From Armatimonadota bacterium (lineage in GTDB: Bacteria; Armatimonadota; Fimbriimonadia; Fimbriimonadales; Fimbriimonadaceae), in the NCBI GenBank assembly GCA_022563855.1, contig JADFMN010000002.1, positions 186,001-250,000 on the forward strand: a DNA stretch of 64,000 nucleotides, written 5' to 3'. Under the pieces are notes generated by a model. That model did no database searches. It was given only the letters and a program-made list of their open reading frames with translations, and was not told where the DNA came from. Shown here piece after piece: positions 42,616 to 51,766 of the stretch (its first letter is position 1; each line of letters starts with the position of its first letter). The position numbers and the translations under genes are program-made.

Positions 42616-43908
42616 CTAGCGGACGATGACCTCGAAGACCGCAGTGTCGAACGCGTCCCGGCCCGTCTGACCAGTGTGGCGCCTCGCCCCATCTCCGTCT
42701 ATGCCGTCCGGGCCGACAGAGTAGACGAGCAGCCTCGCCCCATCCGCTTTGTAGCGCAAGCGCTTTCCAAACGGGTCGTCCAACGAAGTGCCCCCGTACT
42801 CTGCGGCCTCGGCGAGCGTGGGCCATTCTCCGTTGCGCGCCCTCATGATCGTCGCGGCGACACCGATGCTCATCGATCTGAGGTGAGCGCGCTGTTTATC
42901 CTCTACTTCCTGATGACTGTCCAGAAAGGGCAGAACGACCAGTGCGACGATCTTCGCCAGCGTTTCCCCGTAGCCCGAACCTTTGGCTCCAAGCTCGTCT
43001 TGGATGTCTTGGTATGTCGCAGCGAGCTGTTCTCGATCTTGCCATACCTCTGCGCAGCGGACAAAGAGGCTTACGAGGTAACGCTCGATATCGTCGCCGT
43101 GCGACTCGATCCTGGCGACATCGAACGGGTTTGGGGGAGTAATCGATCCGCTCAGCGACGTATCTGTGAAAGTATCCAGGCTCATGTCGCCTCTTCTGAC
43201 GTAGCGGAATGAGCTTATCGCAAATGCGATCTCGCTGCGGATCGTGTCAAAGTCCTCTGGCTCGGCGATCGCGGCGAGCTCGTCCAAGATCAGCTGTAGC
43301 TCTTCTGGCTGGCTGACAAGCTCATTCGCGATCTGCTCAGTTGTTATTGCGACGATCGCAAGGTTCGAAATGCGCGTCAGTTGTGAGAGAGACATGCCGT
43401 ACTGGCTCATGTGTTCTTGCAGGGTCGCAATGCGGCGGAAGTCGTGTGCTGCCTCGCTTGTTCGGCCATCCTGCACGCGGTAGAGGGCACGGGCGCACAA
43501 CGCTCTCGTCATGTCTCTCGATTGGCTGATTTCTGGCAAGAGCCATTCCATTGTCTTCGACCAGTCGCGGTTCAGCACAAAGTTAGGGCGCGAGGCGATC
43601 TTCTCGACACCGGGGAAGTCCAGGCCGTCAAGAATCGTCGCTACTGCGTCTCGGTCGGATTCACCCCTCAAGTACTCGAGCAGCGGATTCCTCGTCTCCC
43701 AAGTGTAGTTAAATCCGAACTCCTCGTACAGCGGAGCCGCGTCCGTACCTTCCGGGACGGAGCGCTGGCTGAGGTAGGTCAGGTCTGTGTAGAGCCCGAG
43801 CGCCTTCGCACGGACGTATGGGTCGGAGGCGGCCGATGCGCCCGACTTCGGGCTGGAGCAGCCGACAACGACAAATACGACGCTCGCGAACAGTGCGATT
43901 CCCTTCAC
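42616..43908 (-). CDS. Lipoprotein with pseudopilin-like C-terminal segment
   Basis: This 430-residue protein has a lipobox (ASVVFVVVGC). The main part is helical (LCARALYRVQDGRTSEAAHD, LTRISNLAIVAITTEQIANE). The C-terminus (DDPFGKRLRYKADGARLLVY then SVGPDGIDGDGA) matches the end of type II secretion pseudopilins, a segment often found fused to planctomycete-type secreted proteins. A TAGTAT box lies about 9 nt before the GTG start, so it may be leaderless. It converges on the HD-GYP gene with a 1-nt gap. Confidence 0.7.
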   Translation of the reverse strand: MKGIALFASVVFVVVGCSSPKSGASAASDPYVRAKALGLYTDLTYLSQRSVPEGTDAAPLYEEFGFNYTWETRNPLLEYLRGESDRDAVATILDGLDFPGVEKIASRPNFVLNRDWSKTMEWLLPEISQSRDMTRALCARALYRVQDGRTSEAAHDFRRIATLQEHMSQYGMSLSQLTRISNLAIVAITTEQIANELVSQPEELQLILDELAAIAEPEDFDTIRSEIAFAISSFRYVRRGDMSLDTFTDTSLSGSITPPNPFDVARIESHGDDIERYLVSLFVRCAEVWQDREQLAATYQDIQDELGAKGSGYGETLAKIVALVVLPFLDSHQEVEDKQRAHLRSMSIGVAATIMRARNGEWPTLAEAAEYGGTSLDDPFGKRLRYKADGARLLVYSVGPDGIDGDGARRHTGQTGRDAFDTAVFEVIVR

Positions 43909-43943
43909 TGCAAGATACTACCGGTTTGCGGACAGTCAGGTTG

Positions 43944-45029
43944 CTAAGCGATCGTGACGTCTTCGCACAGATACACGTCCTGGATCGCGTTCAGCAACTG
44001 CACGCCTTCCGCCATCGGCTTCTGGAACGCCTTTCGCCCGGAGATGAGCCCCATGCCGCCAGCCCGCTTGTTGATGACCGCGGTCATGACCGCGTCTTGA
44101 AGGTCGTTGCTTCCGCTGGCCCCACCCGAGTTGATCATCCCCGCGCGACCCATGTAGCAGTTAGCGAGTTGGTAGCGCGTCAAATCGATTGGGTGGTCGG
44201 TCGTCAGCTCCGTGTAAATCCGTTCGTCGAGCTTGCCGTAGCTGGAATCGCCGGTGTTCAGCGCCTTGAATCCTGCGTTGCAGTCGGGCAGCTTCTGTTT
44301 GATGATGTCAGCCTCGATCGTGACGCCGAGGTGGTTCGCCTGCCCGGTCATGTCAGCCGCCCCGTGATAGTCTTTGTCCTTCTTGAACGCGCTGTTGCGC
44401 AGGTAGCACCAGAGCACAGTCACCATGCCGAGTTCGTGCGCCATGGCGAACGCCTGACTCACGTCCACGATCTGCCTCCCCGATTCCTGTGACCCGAAGT
44501 AGATGGTCGCTCCGACTGCGACCGCGCCCATGTCCCAGGCTTGCTCTACTTGCGCGAACATGATCTGGTCGAAGTCGTTCGGGTACGTCATCAACTCGTT
44601 GTGGTTGAGCTTGACGATGAACGGAATCCTGTGCGCGTACTTTCTCGACACCGATCCCAGCACGCCCAGAGTCGACGCGATCGCGTTGCAGCCGCCTTCC
44701 ATCGCCAGCCGAACCAAGTTCTCCGGATCGAAGTACTCGGGGTTGGGTGCGAAGCTGGCGCCGGCGCTGTGCTCGATCCCTTGATCGACAGGCAGGATGC
44801 TCAGGTACCCCGTCCCGGCCAGGCGGCCATGGTCGAAGAGTTGCGCAAAGCTGCGAAGGGTCTGGTTGTTTCGGTCGCTAGCGGCAACGACCTGATTGAT
44901 GAAATCCGGCCCGGGCAGGTGCAGAGAACTCTTATCGATCGTTTTGCAGCGGTGCGTTAAGAGGTCGGCAGCGTCCGCCCCCAAGATCGCCTCGACACTT
45001 GACTTGCCAGCAGTTGAAATCGTGGCCAT
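43944..45029 (-). CDS. fbaB: Class I fructose-bisphosphate aldolase (DhnA/FbaB type)
   Basis: This 361-residue protein has [33 protein letters not shown] and [20 protein letters not shown]. These are typical of the archaeal/bacterial class I aldolase family that forms a Lys Schiff base. [12 protein letters not shown] and [15 protein letters not shown] supply the phosphate-binding region. It cleaves or makes fructose-1,6-bisphosphate in glycolysis or gluconeogenesis. It is a single gene. Confidence 0.93.
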   Translation of the reverse strand: MATISTAGKSSVEAILGADAADLLTHRCKTIDKSSLHLPGPDFINQVVAASDRNNQTLRSFAQLFDHGRLAGTGYLSILPVDQGIEHSAGASFAPNPEYFDPENLVRLAMEGGCNAIASTLGVLGSVSRKYAHRIPFIVKLNHNELMTYPNDFDQIMFAQVEQAWDMGAVAVGATIYFGSQESGRQIVDVSQAFAMAHELGMVTVLWCYLRNSAFKKDKDYHGAADMTGQANHLGVTIEADIIKQKLPDCNAGFKALNTGDSSYGKLDERIYTELTTDHPIDLTRYQLANCYMGRAGMINSGGASGSNDLQDAVMTAVINKRAGGMGLISGRKAFQKPMAEGVQLLNAIQDVYLCEDVTIA

Positions 45030-45195
45030 TGTTTACTCCGGTTGGCGTCTGGGCTCCACCCGTATTTTGGCACGATGCGCTCCTTCAACCAGGGCGTTCG
45101 CTCAGATTGCCCAATTTCCCTCGAATCTGCAACGTCCGACGCGGTTCGCCTGGTAGCTACTGTGGGATGGTGTGGGCCACCCGGAGGATGTGTCT

Positions 45196-46506
45196 GTGCG
45201 TTTCTTAATGCGACTTTTAATCGTGCCCTTGGCAATGGCGGCCAGCCTCAGCGCTGGCCAGTCGAACGTTGAAGCTGGCCAGGAGCTGACGGTTGAGATG
45301 GCTCTAGCGCTGGCAAGGGCGAACAACGGCGTAGTCAGGGCGGCGTTCCTGAACTACCAGGCGGCTAGATCGAACGCCCTCATCGCGGGCTCGGCGTACT
45401 GGCCGACGGTCATTCCGAGCTTCCAGTACGACACGAATCGGCTGAACGCCTACACCGGCCCGTCTGTCGGAGCGTTCGACTCGGTGACCTCCGCCGCGAT
45501 GCTCACCGCCAATTGGCAGATCGTCGACAGCGGAGAGCGCAGCGCGAACTACAGTCGCGCTACTGCCTCGAGAGACTCAAGTGAGTTCAACGCACTGCGC
45601 ACGCTCCGAACAACGCTGTTCGACGTGCATCGCAGCTTTTACGACGCTCTTCGCGCCGACGAGCTGTTGCAGGTCAGGAACGCGCAGTTGGAGAGGGCGG
45701 AAGGGATTCTAAAGCAGACCGAGGCGTTCGTCGAGGCTGGCGCGTCGGCGAGGAAGGACACGTTGCAGGCCAAGGCGGACGCGCTGAACGCGAAGGCGAC
45801 CGAGCTGGCTGCGCGCAATCGCGTCACGACTTCCCGAGCGGAGTTGAAGGCGATCGTGGGCATTCCAAGAGACCAGCAGCTGCCGTCTCTGCAAAGCACA
45901 GATCCATCCGAGGTCGAGCGTTTTGCCACGGGCCTTGTCGACGAGATCGAGTTCGGCCTGGCGAACCGCGCTGATCTGATGTCTCGAAGAAAGGACGTGG
46001 CGGCTGCTCGGTCGAGCGTTCGGCTGGCGCGGGTTCTGACCGGCGTTACTTGGAGCCTCGATGCGCGGCACGTACGGGCGTTCTCCCCAGACCCGTTCGA
46101 CCAGTCGTTCCTCATTCTCCAGGCGTCGTTCCCGCTGTTCGACGGCCAGCGCTCCCGGGAGGCTCTGCGCGCCAGCAAATTGGGAATGGAAGCGACCGAG
46201 GAGCTGCTGACCCAGGCTGAGCGCAACGTAGTAGCTGAGATCGAATCATCGTACAAGGAGTTCGATCAGAACATCGATCGGCTGGGGGCGTCGAAGCTCG
46301 CGCTGGAGGCTGCGCTCATTAACTATCAAGCGGTGTTCGAATCCCGCAAGGCAGGGGCGTCAGAACTGATCGAGCTGCTGACGGCTCAGGTGAGCCTGAC
46401 GACAGCCGAGTCGAATTACATCGAAGCGTATTACGACACGCTTATTTCGCAGGTCCAGCTCCGACTGGCGACCGGGCGAGGAATGCCAGGAGAGGAATCG
46501 CAGTGA
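45196..46506 (+). CDS. TolC-family outer-membrane efflux protein
   Basis: The protein has about 436 residues with a signal peptide (IVPLAMAASLSAGQ). Two OEP repeats follow, each with long helices (SNALIAGSAYWPTVIPSFQY, ARKDTLQAKADALNAKATEL; later SREALRASKLGMEATEELLT, SRKAGASELIELLTAQVSLT). It forms the outer-membrane channel of an export system. GTG 45196 is chosen because GGAGGA lies 7 nt upstream; the frame opens at 45172. It overlaps the ABC ATPase gene by 4 nt. No membrane-fusion protein or permease gene is adjacent. Confidence 0.85.
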   Translation: MRFLMRLLIVPLAMAASLSAGQSNVEAGQELTVEMALALARANNGVVRAAFLNYQAARSNALIAGSAYWPTVIPSFQYDTNRLNAYTGPSVGAFDSVTSAAMLTANWQIVDSGERSANYSRATASRDSSEFNALRTLRTTLFDVHRSFYDALRADELLQVRNAQLERAEGILKQTEAFVEAGASARKDTLQAKADALNAKATELAARNRVTTSRAELKAIVGIPRDQQLPSLQSTDPSEVERFATGLVDEIEFGLANRADLMSRRKDVAAARSSVRLARVLTGVTWSLDARHVRAFSPDPFDQSFLILQASFPLFDGQRSREALRASKLGMEATEELLTQAERNVVAEIESSYKEFDQNIDRLGASKLALEAALINYQAVFESRKAGASELIELLTAQVSLTTAESNYIEAYYDTLISQVQLRLATGRGMPGEESQ

Positions 46507-47252
46507 GCGACCAGCAGCAAGTCGTCAGCGAGACCAGGAACCTGTGCAAGGACTACGTCATGGGCGATATGGTCGTGCACGCTCTCCGAGACGTTAGCCT
46601 GAAGATCATGAGAGGCGATTTCGTTGCCATCATGGGCCCGTCCGGTTCCGGCAAGTCCACGTTCATGAACATGGCCGGATTTCTTGATCGCGCAACGAGC
46701 GGCGAGGTGTTCGTCGACGGCATATCGGTCAAGGGCGCGACGGAGAACGAACTCGCGGAGATGCGCAACCGGTACATCGGGTTCGTGTTTCAGTCCTTCA
46801 ACCTCTTGCCGAGGACGACCGCGCTGAAGAATGTCGAGCTACCGCTGCTGTACGCCAGCGTTAACAATCGAACTGAACGGGCCAAGGCTGCTATTGAAAG
46901 GGTCGGACTTACGTCTCGCATCAAACACAGGCCGGGCGAACTGTCGGGCGGTGAGCAGCAGCGGGTGGCGATCGCGCGGGCGATCGTCAACGACCCGCTG
47001 ATAATCTTTGCCGACGAACCGACGGGAAACCTCGACACCCGCACATCGGCCGAGATCATGGCGCTGTTCCAAGAATTAAACGACCAGGGGAAGACGATCG
47101 TAGTGGTCACGCACGAGGCGGATATAGCCGGGCACTGCAAGCGAATCATTCGGTTTAAAGACGGGCGAATCGAGTCGGATACGCTCGTAGAGAGCCCGAC
47201 CAGCGCCATGGATACCCTCGCTGGACTGCCGGAAGAAGAGACCGTCGCGTGA
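46503..47252 (+). CDS. ABC transporter ATPase (LolD/MacB type)
   Basis: This 249-residue protein has Walker A GPSGSGKST, Q-loop FVFQSFNLLPRTTALKN, signature LSGGEQQRVAIARA, Walker B LIIFADEPTGNLD and H-loop VVVTHEAD. It belongs to the MacB/LolD/FtsE branch that drives mechanotransmission permeases. The GTG start overlaps the TolC-type stop. The permease and adaptor expected for a MacAB-TolC system are absent here, so they must lie elsewhere. Confidence 0.93.
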   Translation: MSDQQQVVSETRNLCKDYVMGDMVVHALRDVSLKIMRGDFVAIMGPSGSGKSTFMNMAGFLDRATSGEVFVDGISVKGATENELAEMRNRYIGFVFQSFNLLPRTTALKNVELPLLYASVNNRTERAKAAIERVGLTSRIKHRPGELSGGEQQRVAIARAIVNDPLIIFADEPTGNLDTRTSAEIMALFQELNDQGKTIVVVTHEADIAGHCKRIIRFKDGRIESDTLVESPTSAMDTLAGLPEEETVA

Positions 47253-47381
47253 GCTGGCCATGGGGATAATCCTGTCCGGCTGTCGTACGCTTTCGCAGCT
47301 TTGTCATCAGAGCAGTCAAGCCATCGTCACCTAGGTCATCGCGTTTTACGGCGCTTGAGACGATGATTATAAGCAAGACTC

Positions 47382-47795
47382 ATGAAGATCGGACGCTTAG
47401 CATTCACAGCCCTCGGCCTCATCCTCGTAGGAATAGGTTTCGTCGGCGTGTTTCTTCCCGGATTGCCGACGACGATCTTCATGATCTTGGCCCTGTACTG
47501 CTTCAAGAAGGGCAGCGCCCGTTGGGAGGCTTGGCTCTTGAAAAACAAGGTGTTCGGGCCGACGCTGATGGACTGGGAGCAGAACAAGGCGATCAAGCGG
47601 AGAACGAAAGTGATCGCCGTCACGACGATGTGGGTTTTCGCTGGCGCGTCGATCTTCATGATCGGCAACGTGTGGGCGACCCTGGCGATCGTTGGGGCGT
47701 GTGCCTGGGCGACCTGGTACATCATCAGTCGCAAGACGGCTGCGCCATCGAGCGCTAGCTCAACGCCGACCGATCCTCACCGATTGATCGCGTAG
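47382..47795 (+). CDS. YbaN-family (DUF454) membrane protein
   Basis: This 137-residue protein has the family opening ALGLILVGIGFVGVFLPGLP then TTIFMILALYCFKKGSARWE, then NKVFGP and two C-terminal helices (VIAVTTMWVFAGASIFMIG, WATLAIVGACAWATWYI). It is an inner-membrane protein of unknown role. A TATAAG box lies 11 nt before the ATG, so the leader is very short. Confidence 0.9.
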   Translation: MKIGRLAFTALGLILVGIGFVGVFLPGLPTTIFMILALYCFKKGSARWEAWLLKNKVFGPTLMDWEQNKAIKRRTKVIAVTTMWVFAGASIFMIGNVWATLAIVGACAWATWYIISRKTAAPSSASSTPTDPHRLIA

Positions 47796-47818
47796 GATAC
47801 CTGCGGCGCACGTGCTCC

Positions 47819-49030
47819 CTAGAACGCAATGCCCACTTGTAGCCGTCTCAGCTCTCTGGTCGTGTACTGTTTCCCATCGAGAGTGAACGTTCGCGTCCCG
47901 ATCGTTTGAGTGTATCCCGGAAACATCGACAGCACAAACCCCTGGCTAGCTTTCAACAGATCGTAGTCTGCCAGTCCGAATCTTCGTTGAAGCAGTTTGA
48001 AAATTGTCGGGTACGCCTCGACGATGTCATGCATGGCAACGCGCTCTGGGAGCCTGACCAACTCAATGTCCGAGATTCTGGCCAACCGCTTGGCCAGTTC
48101 CTTGATGTCGTCATCGAGGCTTCCGGCTTGATCGGTCGCCCGACGCAACTGGCGCAAGTGCAGCAGGACGTCGATCGTGGATTGGAAAGTATCCAGGTCG
48201 TAGGAGCCGCTCACGAACACGCGCGCATCAAGAACCCTGCCGTCTATACGGAAGCTTTGATCGAACGTCTTGTTAGCGGCAATGAGCAGTTCGCCAACCG
48301 TGACCACTTTCCCGGTGCCGTAGTCCAGCGCGCGCCCGTGAACGGCGTGGGTCACGTCTGGTTGTGTGGACGGCAATCCACGGGCAGGATCCTCGGGGTA
48401 ACCTTTTTTCGCCGGGGCCATCCAATCGTACGAATCCGTTGTGCGCCCATCTTTCAACGTGACAGTGAACTTAGCGAGCGAGTCAAGCCTGAGCAGCGTC
48501 GTTCCTGCAGTTTCAAGGAACGCCTCAAGCGTCTCGCGCGGGTAGGGGTTAAACGACGTTGTCTTCGAACCCCTCCAGTTCAACGCGTTCCGCAGCAATT
48601 GGGCCTGCTTTTCCTGGGGTAGCTCGCCGATCGTCAGGGTTCCATCGACGGCTCGCCGCAGTTCGTCATCTGTGAGCGAGCGGAGCAAATCCATTGTGTC
48701 CCGGCGACCAGTGTCCAGTCGGCTCTTGAATTTGCGCTCCGGTCGGGTCATGAGCTGGACGCCGTCAATCTCGATCCACTGCCGATCCAGGCTGGCTGAC
48801 AACACCGCCAGCGTCCACCTCGCGCCCGCCTCTTTCTTGATCTCGAACCCGTGTACTCTCTCCGGCAAGTCGATCATCATTGCAAGGTCGAAAGTCTGAG
48901 CGATCGCGGTCAGGGTGCTTTCCCCTTCAGACGAGGCGCGGTTTCCCTCTGCCGGCGGCGTCTGCGAGCTGCCGAACGAAACGCAACCGGCGATCAGCAC
49001 CGCAACCATAAGCTGTAGTCGAGTCATCAT
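47819..49030 (-). CDS. Lipoprotein of unknown function
   Basis: About 403 residues with a lipobox (LMVAVLIAGC). An N-terminal STN-like segment (LTAIAQTFDLAMMIDLPERV and FEIKKEAGARWTLAVLSASL) resembles the start of the protein at 24729. The remainder is mixed alpha-beta with no motif that I recognise. The start ATG 49030 overlaps the stop of the glycosylase gene (TGATG), so the two are translationally coupled. The open frame extends to 49132, inside the glycosylase gene. Confidence 0.65.
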   Translation of the reverse strand: MMTRLQLMVAVLIAGCVSFGSSQTPPAEGNRASSEGESTLTAIAQTFDLAMMIDLPERVHGFEIKKEAGARWTLAVLSASLDRQWIEIDGVQLMTRPERKFKSRLDTGRRDTMDLLRSLTDDELRRAVDGTLTIGELPQEKQAQLLRNALNWRGSKTTSFNPYPRETLEAFLETAGTTLLRLDSLAKFTVTLKDGRTTDSYDWMAPAKKGYPEDPARGLPSTQPDVTHAVHGRALDYGTGKVVTVGELLIAANKTFDQSFRIDGRVLDARVFVSGSYDLDTFQSTIDVLLHLRQLRRATDQAGSLDDDIKELAKRLARISDIELVRLPERVAMHDIVEAYPTIFKLLQRRFGLADYDLLKASQGFVLSMFPGYTQTIGTRTFTLDGKQYTTRELRRLQVGIAF

Positions 49031-49731
49031 CACTCTTTCCGGGCTGGGCTCACATATCCAACTCTTGCAGAGTATGGCTGGATGGGCGGTGCCGACGCCC
49101 AGTCTGCGCGCTCCTCGTCTATGAACCGCCACATCATCCCGTGGTCGATGCCGCCTGGAAGGCCGACCCTCGGCCCCGTCAGGACGCCCTTGACTGGAGC
49201 CTCGGCGACGAGATAGTGGCTGGAGCTTTCGTCGAGAAGATCGATTCCCGTGTGTTCGCCCGTCACGGCTAGCGCAGCGCCGATTTTTCCTGGGCCGGAG
49301 AGGAGGTCTTTGTCCGTCTTCGCCTTAGGCCGGCGCTGCCGAATCTTGCCTTCGCCGGTCACGACCGTCGCAGCGCGAATCAGCACCGCGCCCGGCACGC
49401 CATCTGGCTGGCACGTGACGTTGAACAGCCAGTGCATCCCGTAGTTGAAGTACACGTACGCGTGTCCGGCGGGGCCGAACATCACGCTGTTCCTCGGAGT
49501 CACGCCCCTGTGCGCGTGGCTGTTCGGGTCTTCCGATCCGCCGTACGCCTCTGCCTCGACGATTCTGATTCTGCAGTCCGGGGCGACGATCTCACAGCCC
49601 AGCAATCGCTTCGCGCAATCGGTGACGTGCGACTTTGTCAGGAACTGCCGGAGCTCGCCTGGCGACATGGGAGTTTCGAGTGTATCTGACTGACACATCT
49701 TAGGGAGGGCGAGCGTCCTCACGAGCCGCAC
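49030..49731 (-). CDS. mpg: 3-methyladenine DNA glycosylase (Mpg/AAG family)
   Basis: Up to 233 residues contain AKRLLGCEIV, RIVEAEAYGGSEDPNSHAHR, TPRNSVMFGPAGHAYVYFNY and GMHWLFNVTC, with GPGKIGAALAV later. Catalytic Glu is in VEAEAY. The protein removes alkylated purines in base excision repair. The start is uncertain: GTG 49731 is the longest, and ATG 49698 or ATG 49668 would still keep the whole domain. It is coupled to the lipoprotein gene downstream. Confidence 0.92.
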   Translation of the reverse strand: MRLVRTLALPKMCQSDTLETPMSPGELRQFLTKSHVTDCAKRLLGCEIVAPDCRIRIVEAEAYGGSEDPNSHAHRGVTPRNSVMFGPAGHAYVYFNYGMHWLFNVTCQPDGVPGAVLIRAATVVTGEGKIRQRRPKAKTDKDLLSGPGKIGAALAVTGEHTGIDLLDESSSHYLVAEAPVKGVLTGPRVGLPGGIDHGMMWRFIDEERADWASAPPIQPYSARVGYVSPARKE

Positions 49732-49794
49732 ATGCCACCCTCAATTTAGAACACGGACAGACCCTTCGGGCCTGACTGTGGCACAAGCAACCTC

Positions 49795-50316
49795 CTACGA
49801 CCTACCGGACTTCATTTTCAGTCTTTCTTCTCTCATAAAGTCACCCTTGGCGATCAGTTCGTCAATCTTCGGGGCAGCGAAGATTGTCGCGACACTCACG
49901 GCGAAGAATGCAATAACCGCTATCTGCCTTTCTGCTGATACACTTGCAGAACCGAGCCAATAGAAAATGTGAGATTGAGGGTCGATTGGGAAGAGCAGGA
50001 GGCAGACGCTGGCCAGCACTGATCCGACAGATGCTGCGGCAGTGATAAACGCGGCTATTCGAATTCCTGCGGCTAATGGACGAGTAGTACCGCTAATGAG
50101 CCATCGGCAGAGGTCGTCAGTCAGTACCCAGAGAATGCCGGCTAGGGACAGACAACCGACCATGTACCAATACGCTGCCGTATCCCTAGCCGCAAACGAG
50201 ATTCCTTCAGGATTGACGAATCCCAGGAAACTCGTCGACGTTAGGCCGACTGCAGCCACAACCGATAGAGCGGCGAGCATCCGAATGATTGCACGAAGAA
50301 GGACATTCAATCTCAT
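49795..50316 (-). CDS. Small membrane protein B-prime (duplicated pair)
   Basis: About 173 residues with four hydrophobic helices (ALSVVAAVGLTSTSFLGFV, YWYMVGCLSLAGILWVLTDD, IAAFITAAASVGSVLASVCL, QIAVIAFFAVSVATIFAAPK). ATG 50316 overlaps the stop of the upstream gene A-prime (ATGA). Gene order and layout match the pair at 51293-52227, so this is the second copy of a two-gene unit. Its function is unknown. Confidence 0.65.
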   Translation of the reverse strand: MRLNVLLRAIIRMLAALSVVAAVGLTSTSFLGFVNPEGISFAARDTAAYWYMVGCLSLAGILWVLTDDLCRWLISGTTRPLAAGIRIAAFITAAASVGSVLASVCLLLFPIDPQSHIFYWLGSASVSAERQIAVIAFFAVSVATIFAAPKIDELIAKGDFMREERLKMKSGRS

Positions 50317-50789
50317 CGTGTCAGCCACCCTGACACCCTGCGCGCATACACAACCATCAATACGCCTGCCAATGAAAGTAGCAAGCCGTAAACTACATGC
50401 ACTTCGAGTACTTGTTTTAAGTTAAAGTTGCTGATCGAAGATTGGCTGATTGCTGAGAAGACTGCGTGAGAAAAGTAGCGCAGGAAAAGCAATGTTCCGC
50501 CTCCTGCTACGATAGCGATCACGACTATTTCAGGATCGGCTTCAACTTCGCGTTCAGAATCTGAGCTAGGCGCGAACTTGGCACTGAAAACCCAAAGCGC
50601 AATCGACATCAGGAACAACGAAATTGCGATAACGATGCGGATTACGTCTAGCTCCGGATATCCGCTGGTGTCGAATCGTTTTGATAGAGCATACGTTTGG
50701 GCAGCTTGGAACGCGTAGTCAAGCGCTCTCGTGAAAATGATCGCAGCAGTCATTCTTGCGGCAATACGGCCCCAGTCGATACCCTTCAC
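50313..50789 (-). CDS. Small membrane protein A-prime (duplicated pair)
   Basis: This 158-residue protein begins KGIDWGRIAARMTAAIIFTR and has four helices. The gene at 51763 also begins MKGIDWGRI, so they are paralogues. The GTG start follows 36 bp after the detached ftsK tail, just as the intact ftsK is followed by gene A after 36 bp. Confidence 0.7.
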   Translation of the reverse strand: MKGIDWGRIAARMTAAIIFTRALDYAFQAAQTYALSKRFDTSGYPELDVIRIVIAISLFLMSIALWVFSAKFAPSSDSEREVEADPEIVVIAIVAGGGTLLFLRYFSHAVFSAISQSSISNFNLKQVLEVHVVYGLLLSLAGVLMVVYARRVSGWLTR

Positions 50790-50825
50790 AGTAACAACAC
50801 CACGCTAGAAGGTTAGCATAGGTTG

Positions 50826-50936
50826 TTACGCTTCGTCCCATTCGAGCACTTCGCCGTCCGGAACGGGCGCTAGCTCTTCTGAAGTGGTGAACATCACTTC
50901 GACCTGTCCGACATCCAGCAGGACTTCGCGGGGACG
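50826..50936 (-). pseudogene. Detached 3-prime tail of ftsK
   Basis: RPREVLLDVGQVEVMF then TTSEELAPVPDGEVLEWDEA stop copies the last 36 codons of FtsK (RPREVLLDFGQVEVMF, TPGAELAPVPDGELLEWDEA stop). About 80 percent of residues agree. Upstream of it the match ends and GTTCGG-type repeat DNA follows. An open frame runs through both to 51248, but I regard it as a chance fusion. Confidence 0.8.
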
Positions 50937-51292
50937 TTTGGTCCGCACCCTGGTCCGCAGCCATTTGGCCCGCCGAGCGGTTGGCGTTCGGGGGTTTGTT
51001 CGGATTGGTTCGGGTTTGTCCTCGGGACTCGGAACTCGGAACTTGGGATTCCCTATGGAGGGTCGTTCTCCTGGGCGACCTCGGCTTTCGCATCTAACAT
51101 ACCGCCGGTTTTGCACAGTGCGCCCGAAATCGATGTAGGCGCATCCATTAGGTTGTGTCCGGACTCGTTGGGCAGTGATATCAATTCGGAGCGCGTGGCG
51201 AGCGCGCAAGCTAATGCATGCGGCTACTTCCCAATGGAGGACGTGCAACCCTCCAAGCGGGACACGGACAATCAGAGCAAGTAACGGCTTAG
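50937..51292. repeat. Repeat region between the duplicated blocks
   Basis: From about 50990 to 51095 lies the GTTCGG - TTTGTCCTCGGGACTCGG - ATGGAGGGTCG - CTCCTGGGCGACC segment that recurs inverted at 23815-24000 and in part at 24640-24726. The REPIN at 51135-51227 follows. No gene is seen. Confidence 0.7.
51135..51227. repeat. REPIN: two inverted GTAG-headed hairpins
   Basis: GTAG (51135-51138) plus GCGCATCC-ATT-AGGTTGTG on the plus strand faces GTAG plus CCGCATGC-ATT-AGCTTGCG on the minus strand (51205-51227). The pair spans 93 bp, the typical REPIN size. Confidence 0.7.
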
Positions 51293-51766
51293 CTACGGCT
51301 CGCTGCCGATCTTCTTGATTCCTAGTGCCTCGTGGAACAGCACGGCAGCGACGACGATGCTGATGGCGGCGGCGAAGACGACCTCTCCAGCCCCGTCAAA
51401 TTCCATCCATCGGTCTCTGTACAGCTCGCCGACTTTGGTCTCAAAGTATGCGTACGCCGGCAACACTCCAAGAGCCCGTGCGGCAAGAAACACAGCAGCG
51501 ATCCTGAACCCGACGATCTTCGCAGTGGCGTTAACCGTGAAAATCGCAGATGCGATGTTGCTCGCGAAGATCCAAAGCACTCCAGCGACGAGCAACTGGC
51601 AGTTGAACTTGATCAGGAGAGCGTTCCGATAAACGTCCGGCTCTATATCGTGGAGCATCGCGGATAACTCGTGCATCGGGTACGTATCCAAAACGCCCAG
51701 CGAACGAAAGAGCATATAGATCGCGAGGGCTCGAATCATGGCGAACGTCAGGGCATAGAAGTTCAC
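51293..51766 (-). CDS. Small membrane protein B
   Basis: About 157 residues with four helices (IRALAIYMLFRSLGV, LLVAGVLWIFASNIASAIFT, IVGFRIAAVFLAARALGVLP, VVFAAAISIVVAAVLFHEAL). GTG 51766 overlaps the stop of gene A (GTGA). The frame opens at 51874 but the extra part lies inside gene A. It is a paralogue in layout of the gene at 49795. Confidence 0.65.
   Translation of the reverse strand: MNFYALTFAMIRALAIYMLFRSLGVLDTYPMHELSAMLHDIEPDVYRNALLIKFNCQLLVAGVLWIFASNIASAIFTVNATAKIVGFRIAAVFLAARALGVLPAYAYFETKVGELYRDRWMEFDGAGEVVFAAAISIVVAAVLFHEALGIKKIGSEP

Noticed and set aside
50826-51248. 140-residue open frame ending like FtsK
   Set aside because: Only the last 36 codons resemble FtsK; the rest is translated repeat DNA, including the REPIN.
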